Assembly (NCBI GenBank): GCA_910574255.1
Contig: CAJTAK010000006.1
Coordinates: forward strand, 1 to 64,000
Origin: Clostridia bacterium
GTDB taxonomy: Bacteria > Bacillota > Clostridia > Lachnospirales > Lachnospiraceae
DNA: 64,000 nt
Direction of reading: 5' to 3'
The position numbers and the translations under genes are program-made. Positions 19,696 to 28,380 of the stretch are shown here, piece by piece; the first letter of the stretch is position 1, and every line of letters starts with the position of its first letter. Under the pieces are notes generated by a model. It saw only the letters and a list, made by a program, of their open reading frames with translations, ran no database searches and had not been told where the DNA came from.

Positions 19696-20697
19696 GTGAA
19701 CGAAAAGGCACTGCAAATTTTAGAGCAGTATGACATCAAATTACTTCGGAGTTTTGGCGGCCGGGGTGCAATTATGCTGGAGACAGAACAGGGGCTGAAA
19801 TTATTGAAAGAATTTGCAGGCTCCAAAACAAAACTTCCCTATGAACAGATGGTGCTTGCAAAACTGGAGCAGGAGGGAGTCTGCCAGGTTGATCGGGCTG
19901 TCGCAAATCTGGAGGGAGAATTGATTTCCCAAGGGGAATATGACACCACCTGGCTCATTAAAAACTGGCCTTCTGGTAAAGAGTGTGATACCCACAGTGA
20001 GGCAGACCTGTTAAAGAGCATGGAGGTGCTTGCACGGATTCACCAGACAGCTCGGGGAATATGGGGTGCAGAGTCCGGGCCAACATGCCGGCTTTTGGGA
20101 AATGACCGAAGGACTGAGCTGGAAAAGCATAACAGAGAACTAAAGAGAGTTCAAAACTTTATCCGAAGCAAGCGCAGAAAAGGAAGCTTCGAACTGCTTT
20201 TTCTAAAGTATGCCCGGCAGATTATGGAAGATGGCGTCTATGTTCTTGGACAGATGGCATCTTCCGACTATGAACAGCTCTGGCAAAAGGCAAAAGAAGA
20301 AGAGCACATCTGTCATGGGGAATACATACACCATAATATCTTCATCAACCGCCAATCCGCAGCCGTTGTAAACTTTCAGCGCTGTGAGATAAACGTGCAG
20401 ATCAATGATCTTTGCCTTTTCCTGCGCAAAATTATGGAAAAGCAAAACTGGAACGAAAGCCTGGCTCTGCGAATGCTGCACGCCTACGAGACAGCCCGGC
20501 CCTTATCAGAAACAGAACGCTTCTATCTGGCTGCCTGTCTGTACTACCCCGAAAAGGTCTGGAAACTGGCCCACCACTACTACAATGCCAACAAAGCCTG
20601 GATTCCGGAAAAGAGCACAGAAAAACTGGAAGTCTTCCTGGAACAAGAAGCTCAAAGAAAAAAAATGATAAAACACACCCTGCAATTCGGCCCCTGA
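19696..20697 (+). CDS. CotS-like spore coat kinase-fold protein (probable pseudokinase)
   Basis: 333 residues with the aminoglycoside phosphotransferase/CotS fold. An N-terminal lobe (about 13-100) has a glycine-rich GGRGAIMLE, and a helical C-terminal lobe follows. The Brenner motif reads HGEYIHHNIF (near 215-224), so the usual HGD catalytic Asp is Glu, and the metal-binding DFD-type motif is replaced by VVNFQRC. Loss of both acidic positions suggests no phosphotransfer, as for several coat proteins. CotS/YutH proteins lie in spore coats, so a coat role is inferred. The GTG start follows GGAACGGGGGGATT. It stands alone between cca and pgm. Confidence 0.75.
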   Translation: MNEKALQILEQYDIKLLRSFGGRGAIMLETEQGLKLLKEFAGSKTKLPYEQMVLAKLEQEGVCQVDRAVANLEGELISQGEYDTTWLIKNWPSGKECDTHSEADLLKSMEVLARIHQTARGIWGAESGPTCRLLGNDRRTELEKHNRELKRVQNFIRSKRRKGSFELLFLKYARQIMEDGVYVLGQMASSDYEQLWQKAKEEEHICHGEYIHHNIFINRQSAAVVNFQRCEINVQINDLCLFLRKIMEKQNWNESLALRMLHAYETARPLSETERFYLAACLYYPEKVWKLAHHYYNANKAWIPEKSTEKLEVFLEQEAQRKKMIKHTLQFGP

Positions 20698-20739
20698 CTG
20701 GATAAAAGCATCCCTTAAAATACTGCTTTTAGTAATACA

Positions 20740-20768
20740 TTGACTTTTATATCCAAATTTATTAAAAT
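20740..20768 (+). promoter_or_regulatory. Promoter of the phosphohexomutase gene
   Basis: TTGACT (20740-20745), 17-base spacer, TAAAAT (20763-20768). About 50 bases of leader. Confidence 0.75.
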
Positions 20769-20819
20769 CATATGTAAATGAAGGCAAGCCTTCATAATAT
20801 AGGAATGGGGTGTAAAACT

Positions 20820-22502
20820 ATGTATTTAGAAGATTACAAACGTTGGTCAGAAGCAGACTTGGAAGATTCGGCATTAAAGGAAGAACTGGAAACCATCAAA
20901 GGAAATGACGAGGAGATCAAAGATCGCTTTGCAGTAGCCTTAAAATTCGGCACGGCCGGACTCCGGGGCGTATTAGGAGCGGGTTCTAACCGCATGAACA
21001 TTTATGTAGTCCGCCAGGCAACGCAGGGTCTGGCCAACTGGGTAAAAACACAGGGCGGGAATCAACTGGTAGCTATTAGCTATGACAGCCGCATTAACAG
21101 CGATGTATTTGCAAAAACCGCTGCCTGTGTACTGGCTGCAAATGGAATCAAGGTACGTATCTATGACGCACTGATGCCAGTACCGGCCTTAAGCTTTGCT
21201 ACCCGTTTTTATGAGGCAAATGCAGGTATTATGGTTACTGCTTCTCACAATCCTGCAAAATACAACGGCTACAAGGCCTATGGCCCGGATGGCTGCCAGA
21301 TGACAGACGAGGCGGCTGATATTGTTTATGCGGAGATTCAGAAAACAGATATCTTAACCGGAGCAAAAATGATGAGCTTTGAAGAAGGCATAGAAGCAGG
21401 TATGATTGCCTATGTTGGAGATGACTGCAAGGAAGCCCTTTACGATGCAATTAAGGCCCGGAGCGTACGGCCGGGAATCTGTGAGACAGCAGGTTTAAAG
21501 CTGGTCTACTCTCCTCTTAACGGTTCCGGTCTCGTTCCTGTTATGCGGATTTTAAAGGATATAGGCATTACCGATATTACCATTGTTCCGGAACAGCAGT
21601 ATCCGGACGGCAACTTCCCCACTTGTCCTTATCCCAATCCGGAGATTTTTGAAGCGCTCCGCCTGGGGCTTGAGCTGGCAGAGAAGTCTGGCGCAGATCT
21701 GATGCTGGCCACAGACCCGGATGCAGACCGCGTCGGCATTGCTATGAAGTGTCCGGACGGAAGCTATGAGCTGGTATCCGGCAACGAAGTGGGTGTGCTC
21801 TTATTGGATTATATCTGTGCGGGCCGCATAGAAAAGGGCACCATGCCAGAGAAAGCAGTTGCGGTAAAATCTATTGTTTCCACACCTCTTGCAGATGCAG
21901 TAGCAGAAAACTATGGTGTAGAGCTTCGAAGCGTCCTGACCGGCTTCAAATGGATCGGAGATCAGATTGCACAGCTTGAGGCAGCAGGAGAAGTAGACCG
22001 CTTTATCTTTGGATTTGAGGAAAGCTACGGCTATTTGGCAGGTCCCTATGTACGTGACAAGGATGCTATTATCGGTTCTATGTTGATCTGCGAGATGGCA
22101 GCATACTACAGAAGCATCGGTTCTTCCTTAAAGCAGAGAATGGAAGAAATCTATGACAAATATGGCCGCTATTTAAATAAAGTAGACAGCTTCGAGTTCC
22201 CAGGCTTATCCGGTATGGATAAGATGTCCGGCATCATGGATGACCTGCGCAAGAATCCGCCCAAAGAGATCGGCGGATATTCGGTAGTAAAAGTAACAGA
22301 CTTTAAGAAACCGGAAGAAACTGGCCTGCCTGCAGCCAATGTACTGATCTATAAGCTGGAAGGCGGCGCAGAGGTTATTGTTCGGCCGTCCGGAACAGAA
22401 CCGAAGATCAAAACCTACTTTACAACCTTGGGAAAAGATCTGGCAGAGGCACAGGCGCAGAAGGACACACTGGCAGCAGCCTTAAAGCCCATTTTTTCAT
22501 AA
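20820..22502 (+). CDS. pgcA: Phospho-sugar mutase (phosphoglucomutase)
   Basis: 560 residues. It interconverts glucose-1-phosphate and glucose-6-phosphate (some members take mannose phosphates), linking glycogen, cell-wall sugar and glycolysis pools. All four alpha-D-phosphohexomutase loops are visible: catalytic phosphoserine in TASHNPAKYNGYK, metal loop DPDADRVGI, sugar loop GFEESYGYL, and phosphate loop RPSGTEPKIK near the C terminus. The ATG at 20820 was chosen over 20778 because GGAATGGGGTG lies nine bases before it and the promoter at 20740-20768 would crowd the earlier start. mazG follows 17 bases downstream. Confidence 0.95.
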   Translation: MYLEDYKRWSEADLEDSALKEELETIKGNDEEIKDRFAVALKFGTAGLRGVLGAGSNRMNIYVVRQATQGLANWVKTQGGNQLVAISYDSRINSDVFAKTAACVLAANGIKVRIYDALMPVPALSFATRFYEANAGIMVTASHNPAKYNGYKAYGPDGCQMTDEAADIVYAEIQKTDILTGAKMMSFEEGIEAGMIAYVGDDCKEALYDAIKARSVRPGICETAGLKLVYSPLNGSGLVPVMRILKDIGITDITIVPEQQYPDGNFPTCPYPNPEIFEALRLGLELAEKSGADLMLATDPDADRVGIAMKCPDGSYELVSGNEVGVLLLDYICAGRIEKGTMPEKAVAVKSIVSTPLADAVAENYGVELRSVLTGFKWIGDQIAQLEAAGEVDRFIFGFEESYGYLAGPYVRDKDAIIGSMLICEMAAYYRSIGSSLKQRMEEIYDKYGRYLNKVDSFEFPGLSGMDKMSGIMDDLRKNPPKEIGGYSVVKVTDFKKPEETGLPAANVLIYKLEGGAEVIVRPSGTEPKIKTYFTTLGKDLAEAQAQKDTLAAALKPIFS

Positions 22503-22519
22503 GAGGATGAAAAGCGGAC

Positions 22520-22930
22520 ATGGAGAAAAGATACACCTACCAGGAGCTTCTTAATATTGTAGCAGAGCTTCGGAGCGAGCATGGCTGCCCATGGGACAGA
22601 AAGCAGACCCATGAGAGCATGATTAAATGTCTCAGGGAAGAGAGCGAAGAGGTCATAGAGGCAATCGAGAATCAGGATGACGAGAACCTCTGTGAAGAGC
22701 TTGGCGATGTGATGCTGCAGGTTTTGATGCACAGTCAGATTGCAACAGAGGAAGGACGCTTTACCATAGAGGATGTGGTAGATATGCTTGCACAGAAGCT
22801 GGTGCGCCGTCACCCCCATGTGTTCGGGAGCCAAAAAGCATTGACTGCGGAGGAAGGACTGGCGAGCTGGAATGCAATAAAAGCGCAGGAGAAAGCTTTG
22901 AAGGAAGAGAAAAAACGGGAAAATCCTTGA
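22520..22930 (+). CDS. mazG: MazG-family nucleotide pyrophosphohydrolase
   Basis: 136 residues, one MazG domain rather than the two-domain E. coli form. It hydrolyses NTPs or dNTPs to monophosphates and pyrophosphate. The metal-binding pattern is complete: CPWDRKQTHESM, EESEEVIEAI (EExxE) and EELGDVMLQVL (ExxD). The short form also occurs N-terminal to methylase domains and in stand-alone house-cleaning enzymes. It begins 17 bases after pgcA with an AGAGGATGAAAAG leader, so the two genes are probably co-transcribed. A new promoter for hup begins at its 3' end. Confidence 0.93.
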   Translation: MEKRYTYQELLNIVAELRSEHGCPWDRKQTHESMIKCLREESEEVIEAIENQDDENLCEELGDVMLQVLMHSQIATEEGRFTIEDVVDMLAQKLVRRHPHVFGSQKALTAEEGLASWNAIKAQEKALKEEKKRENP

Positions 22931-22955
22931 CAAACAGATAAGAAACGAGTATAAA
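22927..22955 (+). promoter_or_regulatory. Promoter of hup
   Basis: TTGACA (22927-22932), 17-base spacer, TATAAA (22950-22955), with the -35 overlapping the last codons of mazG. Near consensus, as expected for an abundant protein. Confidence 0.85.
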
Positions 22956-23033
22956 TAGGAAAGAAGATATGGAACACACACACAGACATATCCTTCAAAA
23001 CAACAAGACTTTATTTTTTAGGAGGAAACACCG

Positions 23034-23306
23034 ATGAACAGAATGGAATTAGTAGCTGCAATTGCAGAGCAGACAGAATTATCTAAGAAAGACGCAGAGA
23101 AGGCTTTGAAGGCATTTACAGATGTTATTACAGAGGAGCTGAAAAAGGGCGGAAAGATCCAGTTAGTTGGATTCGGTACCTTTGAAGTATCCGAGAGAGC
23201 AGCAAGAGAGGGAAGAAATCCTCAGACTGGCAAGACCATGACCATTGCGGCTTCCAAGGCTCCCAGATTCAAAGCGGGAAAAGCATTAAAGGATGCTCTG
23301 AACTAA
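23034..23306 (+). CDS. hup: HU family DNA-binding protein
   Basis: 90 residues, the classic HU length. It binds and bends DNA without strong sequence preference and compacts the nucleoid. Hallmarks: N-terminal helices [20 protein letters not shown], the [20 protein letters not shown] core, and the beta-arm [12 protein letters not shown] with its intercalating Pro, then [15 protein letters not shown]. Strong SD TTAGGAGGAAACACCG and a near-consensus promoter suggest high expression. The S4-domain gene follows 3 bases after the stop. Confidence 0.98.
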   Translation: MNRMELVAAIAEQTELSKKDAEKALKAFTDVITEELKKGGKIQLVGFGTFEVSERAAREGRNPQTGKTMTIAASKAPRFKAGKALKDALN

Positions 23307-23309
23307 TCG

Positions 23310-23549
23310 ATGCGTTTAGATAAATATTTAAAGATTTCCCGTCTCATAAAGCGGCGGACTGTGGCAAATGAAGCCTGCGATGCGGGACGAGTTCTGGTCA
23401 ACGGTAAGACTGCCAAAGCATCTGTGAATGTGAAGGCAGGAGATGTCATAGAGATACAGTTTGGTACAAAGTCTGTAAAGGTAGAAGTTCTGGATGTTCA
23501 GGAGACCGTAAAAAAAGACGAAGCAAAAGAATTGTACAAATATCTTTAA
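23310..23549 (+). CDS. rqcP: RqcP-type S4-domain RNA-binding protein
   Basis: 79 residues that are almost wholly an S4 domain (MRLDKYLKISRLIKRRTVANEAC, then GRVLVNGKTAKASVNVKAGD). The family (YabO/Hsp15-like) includes RqcP, which binds stalled 50S subunits and helps add alanine tails in ribosome-associated quality control. It lies between hup and yabP, the position of yabO in Bacillus. It begins 3 bases after hup with the SD probably within the hup 3' end. Confidence 0.93.
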   Translation: MRLDKYLKISRLIKRRTVANEACDAGRVLVNGKTAKASVNVKAGDVIEIQFGTKSVKVEVLDVQETVKKDEAKELYKYL

Positions 23550-23569
23550 ATCAAGAATAAAATAGACTG

Positions 23570-23610
23570 CCTCCTAATATATTTAACAACAGGTTGAATA
23601 TATTAGGAGG
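23570..23610 (+). promoter_or_regulatory. Hairpin burying the yabP ribosome-binding site
   Basis: CCTCCTAATATATT (23570-23583) is the exact complement of AATATATTAGGAGG (23597-23610); the right arm contains the SD of yabP. A TCTTTTATTT run follows, so it could also act as a terminator of hup-rqcP. Confidence 0.85.
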
Positions 23611-23618
23611 TCTTTTAT

Positions 23619-23903
23619 TTGGAAGAGAAGCAGTATGCGAAATCTCACAGAATTTTGCTGAACAATAGACGGACAGGTACTATCAGTGGAGTGACAGATG
23701 TAATTTCGTTTGACATTGCGGAAATTTTATTGGAGACGGAGCAGGGAATGCTGACCATTAAGGGGGCAGATCTGCATGTGAACCGCCTGACACTGGAAAA
23801 GGGCGAAGTGGATATTGAAGGCCGCATTGACAGCATGGCCTACTCGGAAGTGGCGGATTTTCAGAAGGCGGGGGCATCGCTGCTGGGCCGCCTGTTTAAA
23901 TAG
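23619..23903 (+). CDS. yabP: Sporulation protein YabP
   Basis: 94 residues of the YabP/YqfC family: a small beta-rich protein made in the mother cell, needed for spore cortex or coat formation in Bacillus. Family features are HRILLNNRRTGTISGVTDVISFD, then a repetitive beta segment TEQGMLTIKGADLHVNRLTLEKGEVDIEG. It starts at TTG with AGGAGG eight bases upstream; no ATG is available before residue 46. The SD is inside a perfect 14-bp stem. yabQ follows 5 bases later. Confidence 0.94.
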   Translation: MEEKQYAKSHRILLNNRRTGTISGVTDVISFDIAEILLETEQGMLTIKGADLHVNRLTLEKGEVDIEGRIDSMAYSEVADFQKAGASLLGRLFK

Positions 23904-23908
23904 CGCCT

Positions 23909-24250
23909 ATGAGTGAAGGGATTTTGTTTGAACTGCAGTTTTTCTTCAAGGCCTTTTTGCTGGGAGTATTGATGATGATATCCTATGACGTGATCCGAAT
24001 TTTCCGCAGATTAATTCCCCATGGAACGGCGGCAGTGGCAGTGGAGGATATTTTGTACTGGTTAATTTGCGGGGTGAGCATTTTCCGCATGCTGTATCTG
24101 GAAAACAGCGGTGCAATCAGGGGCTTTGCAATTGCCGCGGTCGTGCTTGGAATGCTGTTGTACCTGCAGGTTGCAAAAATATTGAAAAAGATAGGAAAAA
24201 AATTGCATAATTCTGTTAAACAGGTTATAATAAACTCTAAATCATCCTAA
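23909..24250 (+). CDS. yabQ: Sporulation membrane protein YabQ
   Basis: 113 residues with three or four membrane helices (about 7-28, 41-62, 68-88) and a basic C-terminal tail. YabQ of Bacillus localises to the forespore outer membrane and is needed for cortex formation. The hallmark N terminus QFFFKAFLLGVLMMISYDVIRIFRR is present. It is shorter than the Bacillus protein, as is usual in clostridia. The start lies 5 bases after yabP, implying coupling. Confidence 0.92.
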   Translation: MSEGILFELQFFFKAFLLGVLMMISYDVIRIFRRLIPHGTAAVAVEDILYWLICGVSIFRMLYLENSGAIRGFAIAAVVLGMLLYLQVAKILKKIGKKLHNSVKQVIINSKSS

Positions 24251-24317
24251 AAGAGCAATGATATTACGAAGCATTGCTTGAAAGATGCAGGCTAACAATA
24301 GGAGGTGCACAATAAGA

Positions 24318-24620
24318 ATGACGAAGACAAGACGTGCTTTGCAGCGAAGTAAGCGTGTGGGATTACGCATTATAGCCTTTGCTATATTGTGTTTGCTGAT
24401 TGTGGCCTCTGTAGGAAAGGTGCAGCTGAGAGGAAAAGGCGAGGCTTATCAGCAGAGAGAGGAAGAACTTCTGGCTGCCATTGCAGATGAAGAAGAACGG
24501 ACAAAAGAAATCGAAGAATTGAAAAAATATGTCCAGACAAAGAAATATGTGGAAGAGGTTGCCAAAGAACGTCTGGGGCTTGTTTATGAGGATGAGATTT
24601 TATTTAAAGCTTCTGAGTAA
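24318..24620 (+). CDS. divIC: DivIC/FtsB-type septum formation initiator
   Basis: 100 residues from the ATG at 24318, ten bases after GGAGGTG. A basic cytoplasmic N terminus precedes one membrane helix (about 17-36) and an extracytoplasmic coiled coil (about 43-80, REEELLAAIADEEERTKEIEELKKYVQ), then the family's closing segment YVEEVAKERLGLVYEDEILF. It forms the divisome complex with FtsL and DivIB/FtsQ and is needed for septation in growth and sporulation. Its place between yabQ and spoIIE is conserved with Bacillus. A strong terminator follows at 24629. Confidence 0.94.
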   Translation: MTKTRRALQRSKRVGLRIIAFAILCLLIVASVGKVQLRGKGEAYQQREEELLAAIADEEERTKEIEELKKYVQTKKYVEEVAKERLGLVYEDEILFKASE

Positions 24621-24628
24621 GTTATATC

Positions 24629-24666
24629 AAGGAGTGCTGTTTCAAAGACGGCATTCCTTTTTTGTT
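24629..24666 (+). terminator. Intrinsic terminator after divIC
   Basis: AAGGAGTGCTGT (24629-24640) and ACGGCATTCCTT (24648-24659) form 12 pairs including two wobbles, followed by a TTTTTTGTTTG run. Confidence 0.9.
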
Positions 24667-24790
24667 TGTATATTTTTATGTTAAAAACAGTTTTGGAGAA
24701 AACTTTGAAGTTTTTTCTAAAATTGAAGAACTTAAGAATAAGAATTCTATGTCCAAATTTGTCTGAATTTTCTTAAAAACGGTCTCCTTA

Positions 24791-24824
24791 TTCGACAAAA
24801 AAAACAATTTATGTCCTCTATAAT
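24791..24824 (+). promoter_or_regulatory. Spo0A box and promoter of spoIIE
   Basis: Exact 0A box TTCGACA (24791-24797) followed by an exact TATAAT (24819-24824) with 22 bases after TTCGAC. In Bacillus the spoIIE and spoIIG promoters are sigma-A promoters with unusually long spacers (21-22 bases) where Spo0A binds at the -35. The same geometry is seen here. Confidence 0.75.
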
Positions 24825-24870
24825 ACCCAACTACACAGACACACACAGAAGAAAATGGAGGATTGAGGAT

Positions 24871-26277
24871 ATGAGGCAGGAAGAAGAACGTAAAGTCGGA
24901 CACTATAGCTGGCTTTATGGGGTGATTGCCGGCGGATGTGTGGCGGCCATGCAGATTGGCGTAGGACTATTGCAGGTAGAAGGGGAATTTGCGGTGATGA
25001 TGGGAGCGGCTCAGGGGCTTCTGGTATGTTCTCTGACCGTTATTTGCGGCAGCATGATGGAATGGCTCCTGACACCCATTCCCACGGAGGAAGAAGATGG
25101 GCCAATCCATCCGGCCAGAGAAAGAGTAAAGGAATATGAGACGGCCTTTCGCAGTTTGGCAGATAGCTTTTCCGGCACATCCGCTACAAAAGAAATATCA
25201 ATAGAAGGAACCAGTGGAGGGGCAGCCGTGTTGGACATGCCTTCTAAAACGGATCTCATCTGGAATACACGGTTGGAGGAAAACCGTGCAGCTGTGGCCG
25301 TACAGCTAAATGAGATGGCACAGATTATGACAGATACAGTAGAACATGCGTGGGATACACGTACAGATGAAGAGTTGGAGGCACATTTGAAGAAAAAGCT
25401 GCGTTCTATGGGACTTTGCGTTCATGGCGTACTGGTATATCAGCAGGAAAGCAAACGCCAGGAGGTCTATTTGGTGATGAATACCAGACGGCGGCGCTGT
25501 GTGGCAGTAAAAGAGGTTGCGGCAGTTCTGTCAAAGCTGATGAAAAAGTCCATGATGCCGGCTCATGACAGCCGGGCGTTTGTGGGGAGTGAACGGATTA
25601 CCATTCAGTTTGTGGAGCGGACAAACTTTGAGGTGCTCTATGGGATAGAGAAGGCAGTGAAAGGAGAGGAACAGATTTCCGGAGATAATTTTTCCCTCTA
25701 CCATTGTCAGGAGGGACAATTTATTGCTGCGCTTTCCGATGGGATGGGGTCAGGGATTACAGCCTACAAGGAAAGCGAGCGGGTAATTGATCTGCTGGAA
25801 CAGTTTTTGGAGGCTGGATTTACAAAGGAGACGGCAGTGCGCATGATCAACTCTGCACTGATTGTGCGTTCTGACGCACAGGTGTTTTCTACCATTGATA
25901 TCAGTTCCCTGGATCTGTATACGGGAATTTGTGAGTTTTTGAAAGTGGGGGCATCAACCACTTTTATCCGGAGGGAAAACTGGGTGGAAACGATCTCATC
26001 CACCAGCCTTCCGGCAGGTGTTTTCCATAAGCTGGATTTGGATGCTTCCAGCAAAAAGCTTTATGATGGGGATATGGTTATTATGGTGACAGATGGGGTC
26101 ATGGATGCCCTTCCGGCAGATCATCAGGAGGCACTGATGAAAGATATCATTATGGAACACGATACGGGGAATCCCAAGGAGCTGGCAGCATATATTCTGG
26201 GTCGGGTTCGGCAATACCAAGATAAACAGCCCTCGGATGATATGACAGTGCTTGCCGTATCTCTTGTGAAATATTAA
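24871..26277 (+). CDS. spoIIE: SpoIIE-type PP2C serine phosphatase
   Basis: 468 residues from the ATG at 24871 (GGAGGATTGAGGAT upstream); the earlier ATG at 24811 lies within the promoter. In sporulating cells SpoIIE dephosphorylates SpoIIAA to release sigma-F in the forespore. The C-terminal phosphatase domain (about 255-468) has metal-binding LSDGMGSGITA and VTDGVMDALP, and PSDDMTVLAVSL. The N-terminal part has only two hydrophobic stretches (about 12-32 and 40-62) against ten helices in the roughly 830-residue Bacillus protein, and a shortened central region. Position before tilS-hpt-ftsH is conserved. The short membrane part is notable. Confidence 0.9.
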   Translation: MRQEEERKVGHYSWLYGVIAGGCVAAMQIGVGLLQVEGEFAVMMGAAQGLLVCSLTVICGSMMEWLLTPIPTEEEDGPIHPARERVKEYETAFRSLADSFSGTSATKEISIEGTSGGAAVLDMPSKTDLIWNTRLEENRAAVAVQLNEMAQIMTDTVEHAWDTRTDEELEAHLKKKLRSMGLCVHGVLVYQQESKRQEVYLVMNTRRRRCVAVKEVAAVLSKLMKKSMMPAHDSRAFVGSERITIQFVERTNFEVLYGIEKAVKGEEQISGDNFSLYHCQEGQFIAALSDGMGSGITAYKESERVIDLLEQFLEAGFTKETAVRMINSALIVRSDAQVFSTIDISSLDLYTGICEFLKVGASTTFIRRENWVETISSTSLPAGVFHKLDLDASSKKLYDGDMVIMVTDGVMDALPADHQEALMKDIIMEHDTGNPKELAAYILGRVRQYQDKQPSDDMTVLAVSLVKY

Positions 26278-26370
26278 CGTATTGGGAGAGTTGACTTTTC
26301 AAGCAGACCGCCTGTATACTGAGATCGGATATTCCGTAACGGCAAAAGGCTGAACGGGAACCATATTCCT

Positions 26371-27831
26371 GTGAAGGCAGGGAGTGAAGGGAGGCTTAGA
26401 GAGGCGGTGCTTTCCAAAATCAGTGCATTTATTAAAGAGAATCAGCTTATACTGCCAAAGGATAAAGTAATGGCAGGCATATCAGGAGGACCCGATTCCG
26501 TTTGCCTGCTTTTTGCGTTACGAAAGCTTAAGGAGGAATTAGATTTTGAACTGATGGCAGTACATGTGAACCATGGCCTTCGGGGCGATGAGGCAGATCG
26601 GGATCAGGCCTTTGTGGAAGAACTTTGTAGGGAACAGGGGGTTTTTTTGCGGTGCATATCTCGGGAAGTGCGTAAGAGGGCAAAAAGAGATGGACTAACC
26701 CTGGAGGAAGCAGGAAGAATCTGCCGCTACGAGGTTTTTCGCCAGGAGGCCGCACAATGGGGCTGCAACCGAATTGCTGTGGGGCATCATGGGGATGACC
26801 AGGCGGAGACGATGCTGTTTCATCTGTTTCGGGGGACGGGACTTCGAGGGTTGGCAGGGATGGAGCCAAAGAGAGACGGTCTGATTCGTCCCTTACTCTG
26901 TGCGGAGCGGCAGGAAATCCTTACATGGCTTCAGAAGCAGGGAATTACCTGGTGTACAGACAGTACAAATCAGGATGAGGCATATACCAGGAACCGAATC
27001 CGGCATACCATCTTAGCCTGTGCGAAGGAATATATTAATTCAGGGGCAGTTCGCCATATGATTCAGACAGCAGAGGAGCTGTCTGAGATTGAGCATTATT
27101 TGGAAAAAGAGACAGAGAAAGCATTTGATTTGTGCGTGCAAAGAGAAAAGGAAGGGTATTTGATCCTGGAGGAACCTTTTGACAGCCTTCCTTCCCTTTT
27201 GGCAGAACGCTTGATTCGCCGCTGTCTGACAGAGACGGGCGGAGGCTTAAAGGACATAGAGCGGTGTCACATTCATTTGGTAAGAGAGTTATTCCGGAAG
27301 CAGACAGGGAGCCGTCTTTGCCTTCCGGGGGAGAGAAAAGCAATCCGGGAGTATAAAGGCATATATCTTGGAATAGAAAAATCAAAGGAAGAGAAGAACA
27401 GCCTGAAGATGAGTTTTTGTCCAAAGATTCCGGGAAGCTGTATGGCAGGAGAAGAAAAATGGTTTTTTTCCTTGGAAAAGCCGCAAAAAAATCAATTTAT
27501 TTCTGAAAAAACATATACGAAATGGTTTGATTATGATAAAATAGAGAACTATCCGGAGATTCGCAGACGTAAACCGGGGGATTATCTTGAGATTAATCGA
27601 GCTCATGGAAGAAAGAAGCTTAAGGACTTTTTAATTGATCGAAAAGTTCCGGTCAGAGAGCGGGATGAGCTCCTTTTGTTGGCGGATGGGAGCCATATCA
27701 TTTGGATTCCGGGGATGCGTATCAGCGAGAGGTATAAAGTGACAGAGGATACCAGACAGATTTTGAAAGTACAGATATATGGAGGAGAGGAAGATGGCAG
27801 AGAAAGTCCGTGTAATGATTCCGGAGGATGA
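26371..27831 (+). CDS. tilS: tRNA(Ile)-lysidine synthase TilS
   Basis: About 486 residues. It attaches lysine to C34 of tRNA-Ile(CAU), converting it to an AUA reader. The N-terminal PP-loop ATPase has the motif AGISGGPDSVCLL (about 35-47), AVHVNHGLRGDEADRDQ, and GHHGDDQAETMLFHLFRGTGLRGLAGM. The C-terminal part holds the substrate-binding and tRNA-recognition domains (GRKKLKDFLIDRKVPVRERD). The start is uncertain: GTG at 26371 has a distant GGGAA, and GTG at 26407 follows GGGAGG at 12 bases. The 3' end overlaps hpt by 38 bases, matching the conserved tilS-hpt-ftsH operon. Confidence 0.94.
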   Translation: MKAGSEGRLREAVLSKISAFIKENQLILPKDKVMAGISGGPDSVCLLFALRKLKEELDFELMAVHVNHGLRGDEADRDQAFVEELCREQGVFLRCISREVRKRAKRDGLTLEEAGRICRYEVFRQEAAQWGCNRIAVGHHGDDQAETMLFHLFRGTGLRGLAGMEPKRDGLIRPLLCAERQEILTWLQKQGITWCTDSTNQDEAYTRNRIRHTILACAKEYINSGAVRHMIQTAEELSEIEHYLEKETEKAFDLCVQREKEGYLILEEPFDSLPSLLAERLIRRCLTETGGGLKDIERCHIHLVRELFRKQTGSRLCLPGERKAIREYKGIYLGIEKSKEEKNSLKMSFCPKIPGSCMAGEEKWFFSLEKPQKNQFISEKTYTKWFDYDKIENYPEIRRRKPGDYLEINRAHGRKKLKDFLIDRKVPVRERDELLLLADGSHIIWIPGMRISERYKVTEDTRQILKVQIYGGEEDGRESPCNDSGG

Positions 27832-28321
27832 GGTTGATGCAAAGATTCAGGAGCTTGGAAAGAAGATCAGTGAAGACTTCGCAGGGCAGGAGGTTCATTT
27901 GATCTGCATTTTGAAGGGAAGTATCTTTTTTGTCTGCGAGCTGGCAAAACGGATCACGCTTCCGGTGACCATGGATTTTATGCAGGTTTCCAGTTATGGA
28001 GCGGAAACAAAGTCCAGCGGCGTGGTGAAGCTGAGTAAGGATTTGGATGAACCCCTTCAGGGCAAAAATGTGATTATTGTAGAGGACATCATTGATTCCG
28101 GAAGGACTCTTAATCATTTGGTAAAGCTGCTTGGACAGAGGAATCCAAAGAGCATGACCATCTGTACCCTGCTGGATAAGCCTTCACGCAGGGTGATGGA
28201 TGTGGAAGTAAAGTATACAGGCTTCCAGATTCCGGATGAGTTTGTAGTGGGCTATGGCCTGGACTATGATCAGAGATATCGGAATCTTCCCTATATTGGT
28301 ATTATAGAATTTGTGGATTAA
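27794..28321 (+). CDS. hpt: Hypoxanthine phosphoribosyltransferase
   Basis: 175 residues. It salvages hypoxanthine (and usually guanine) with PRPP. The PRPP signature VIIVEDIIDSGRTLNHL is complete, with LKGSIFF near the N terminus and DEFVVGYGLDYDQRYRNLPYIG near the C terminus. The ATG at 27794 follows GGAGGAGAGG directly; an upstream in-frame ATG (27779) is less well placed. It overlaps the end of tilS by 38 bases and precedes ftsH; in Bacillus HprT and TilS also act together as an ftsH activator. Confidence 0.97.
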   Translation: MAEKVRVMIPEDEVDAKIQELGKKISEDFAGQEVHLICILKGSIFFVCELAKRITLPVTMDFMQVSSYGAETKSSGVVKLSKDLDEPLQGKNVIIVEDIIDSGRTLNHLVKLLGQRNPKSMTICTLLDKPSRRVMDVEVKYTGFQIPDEFVVGYGLDYDQRYRNLPYIGIIEFVD

Positions 28322-28380
28322 AATCAGCAGGAGCTGTGCAGTGCAGCTTTGCGGAACTTAGGATAGGAGGAACAACTACA

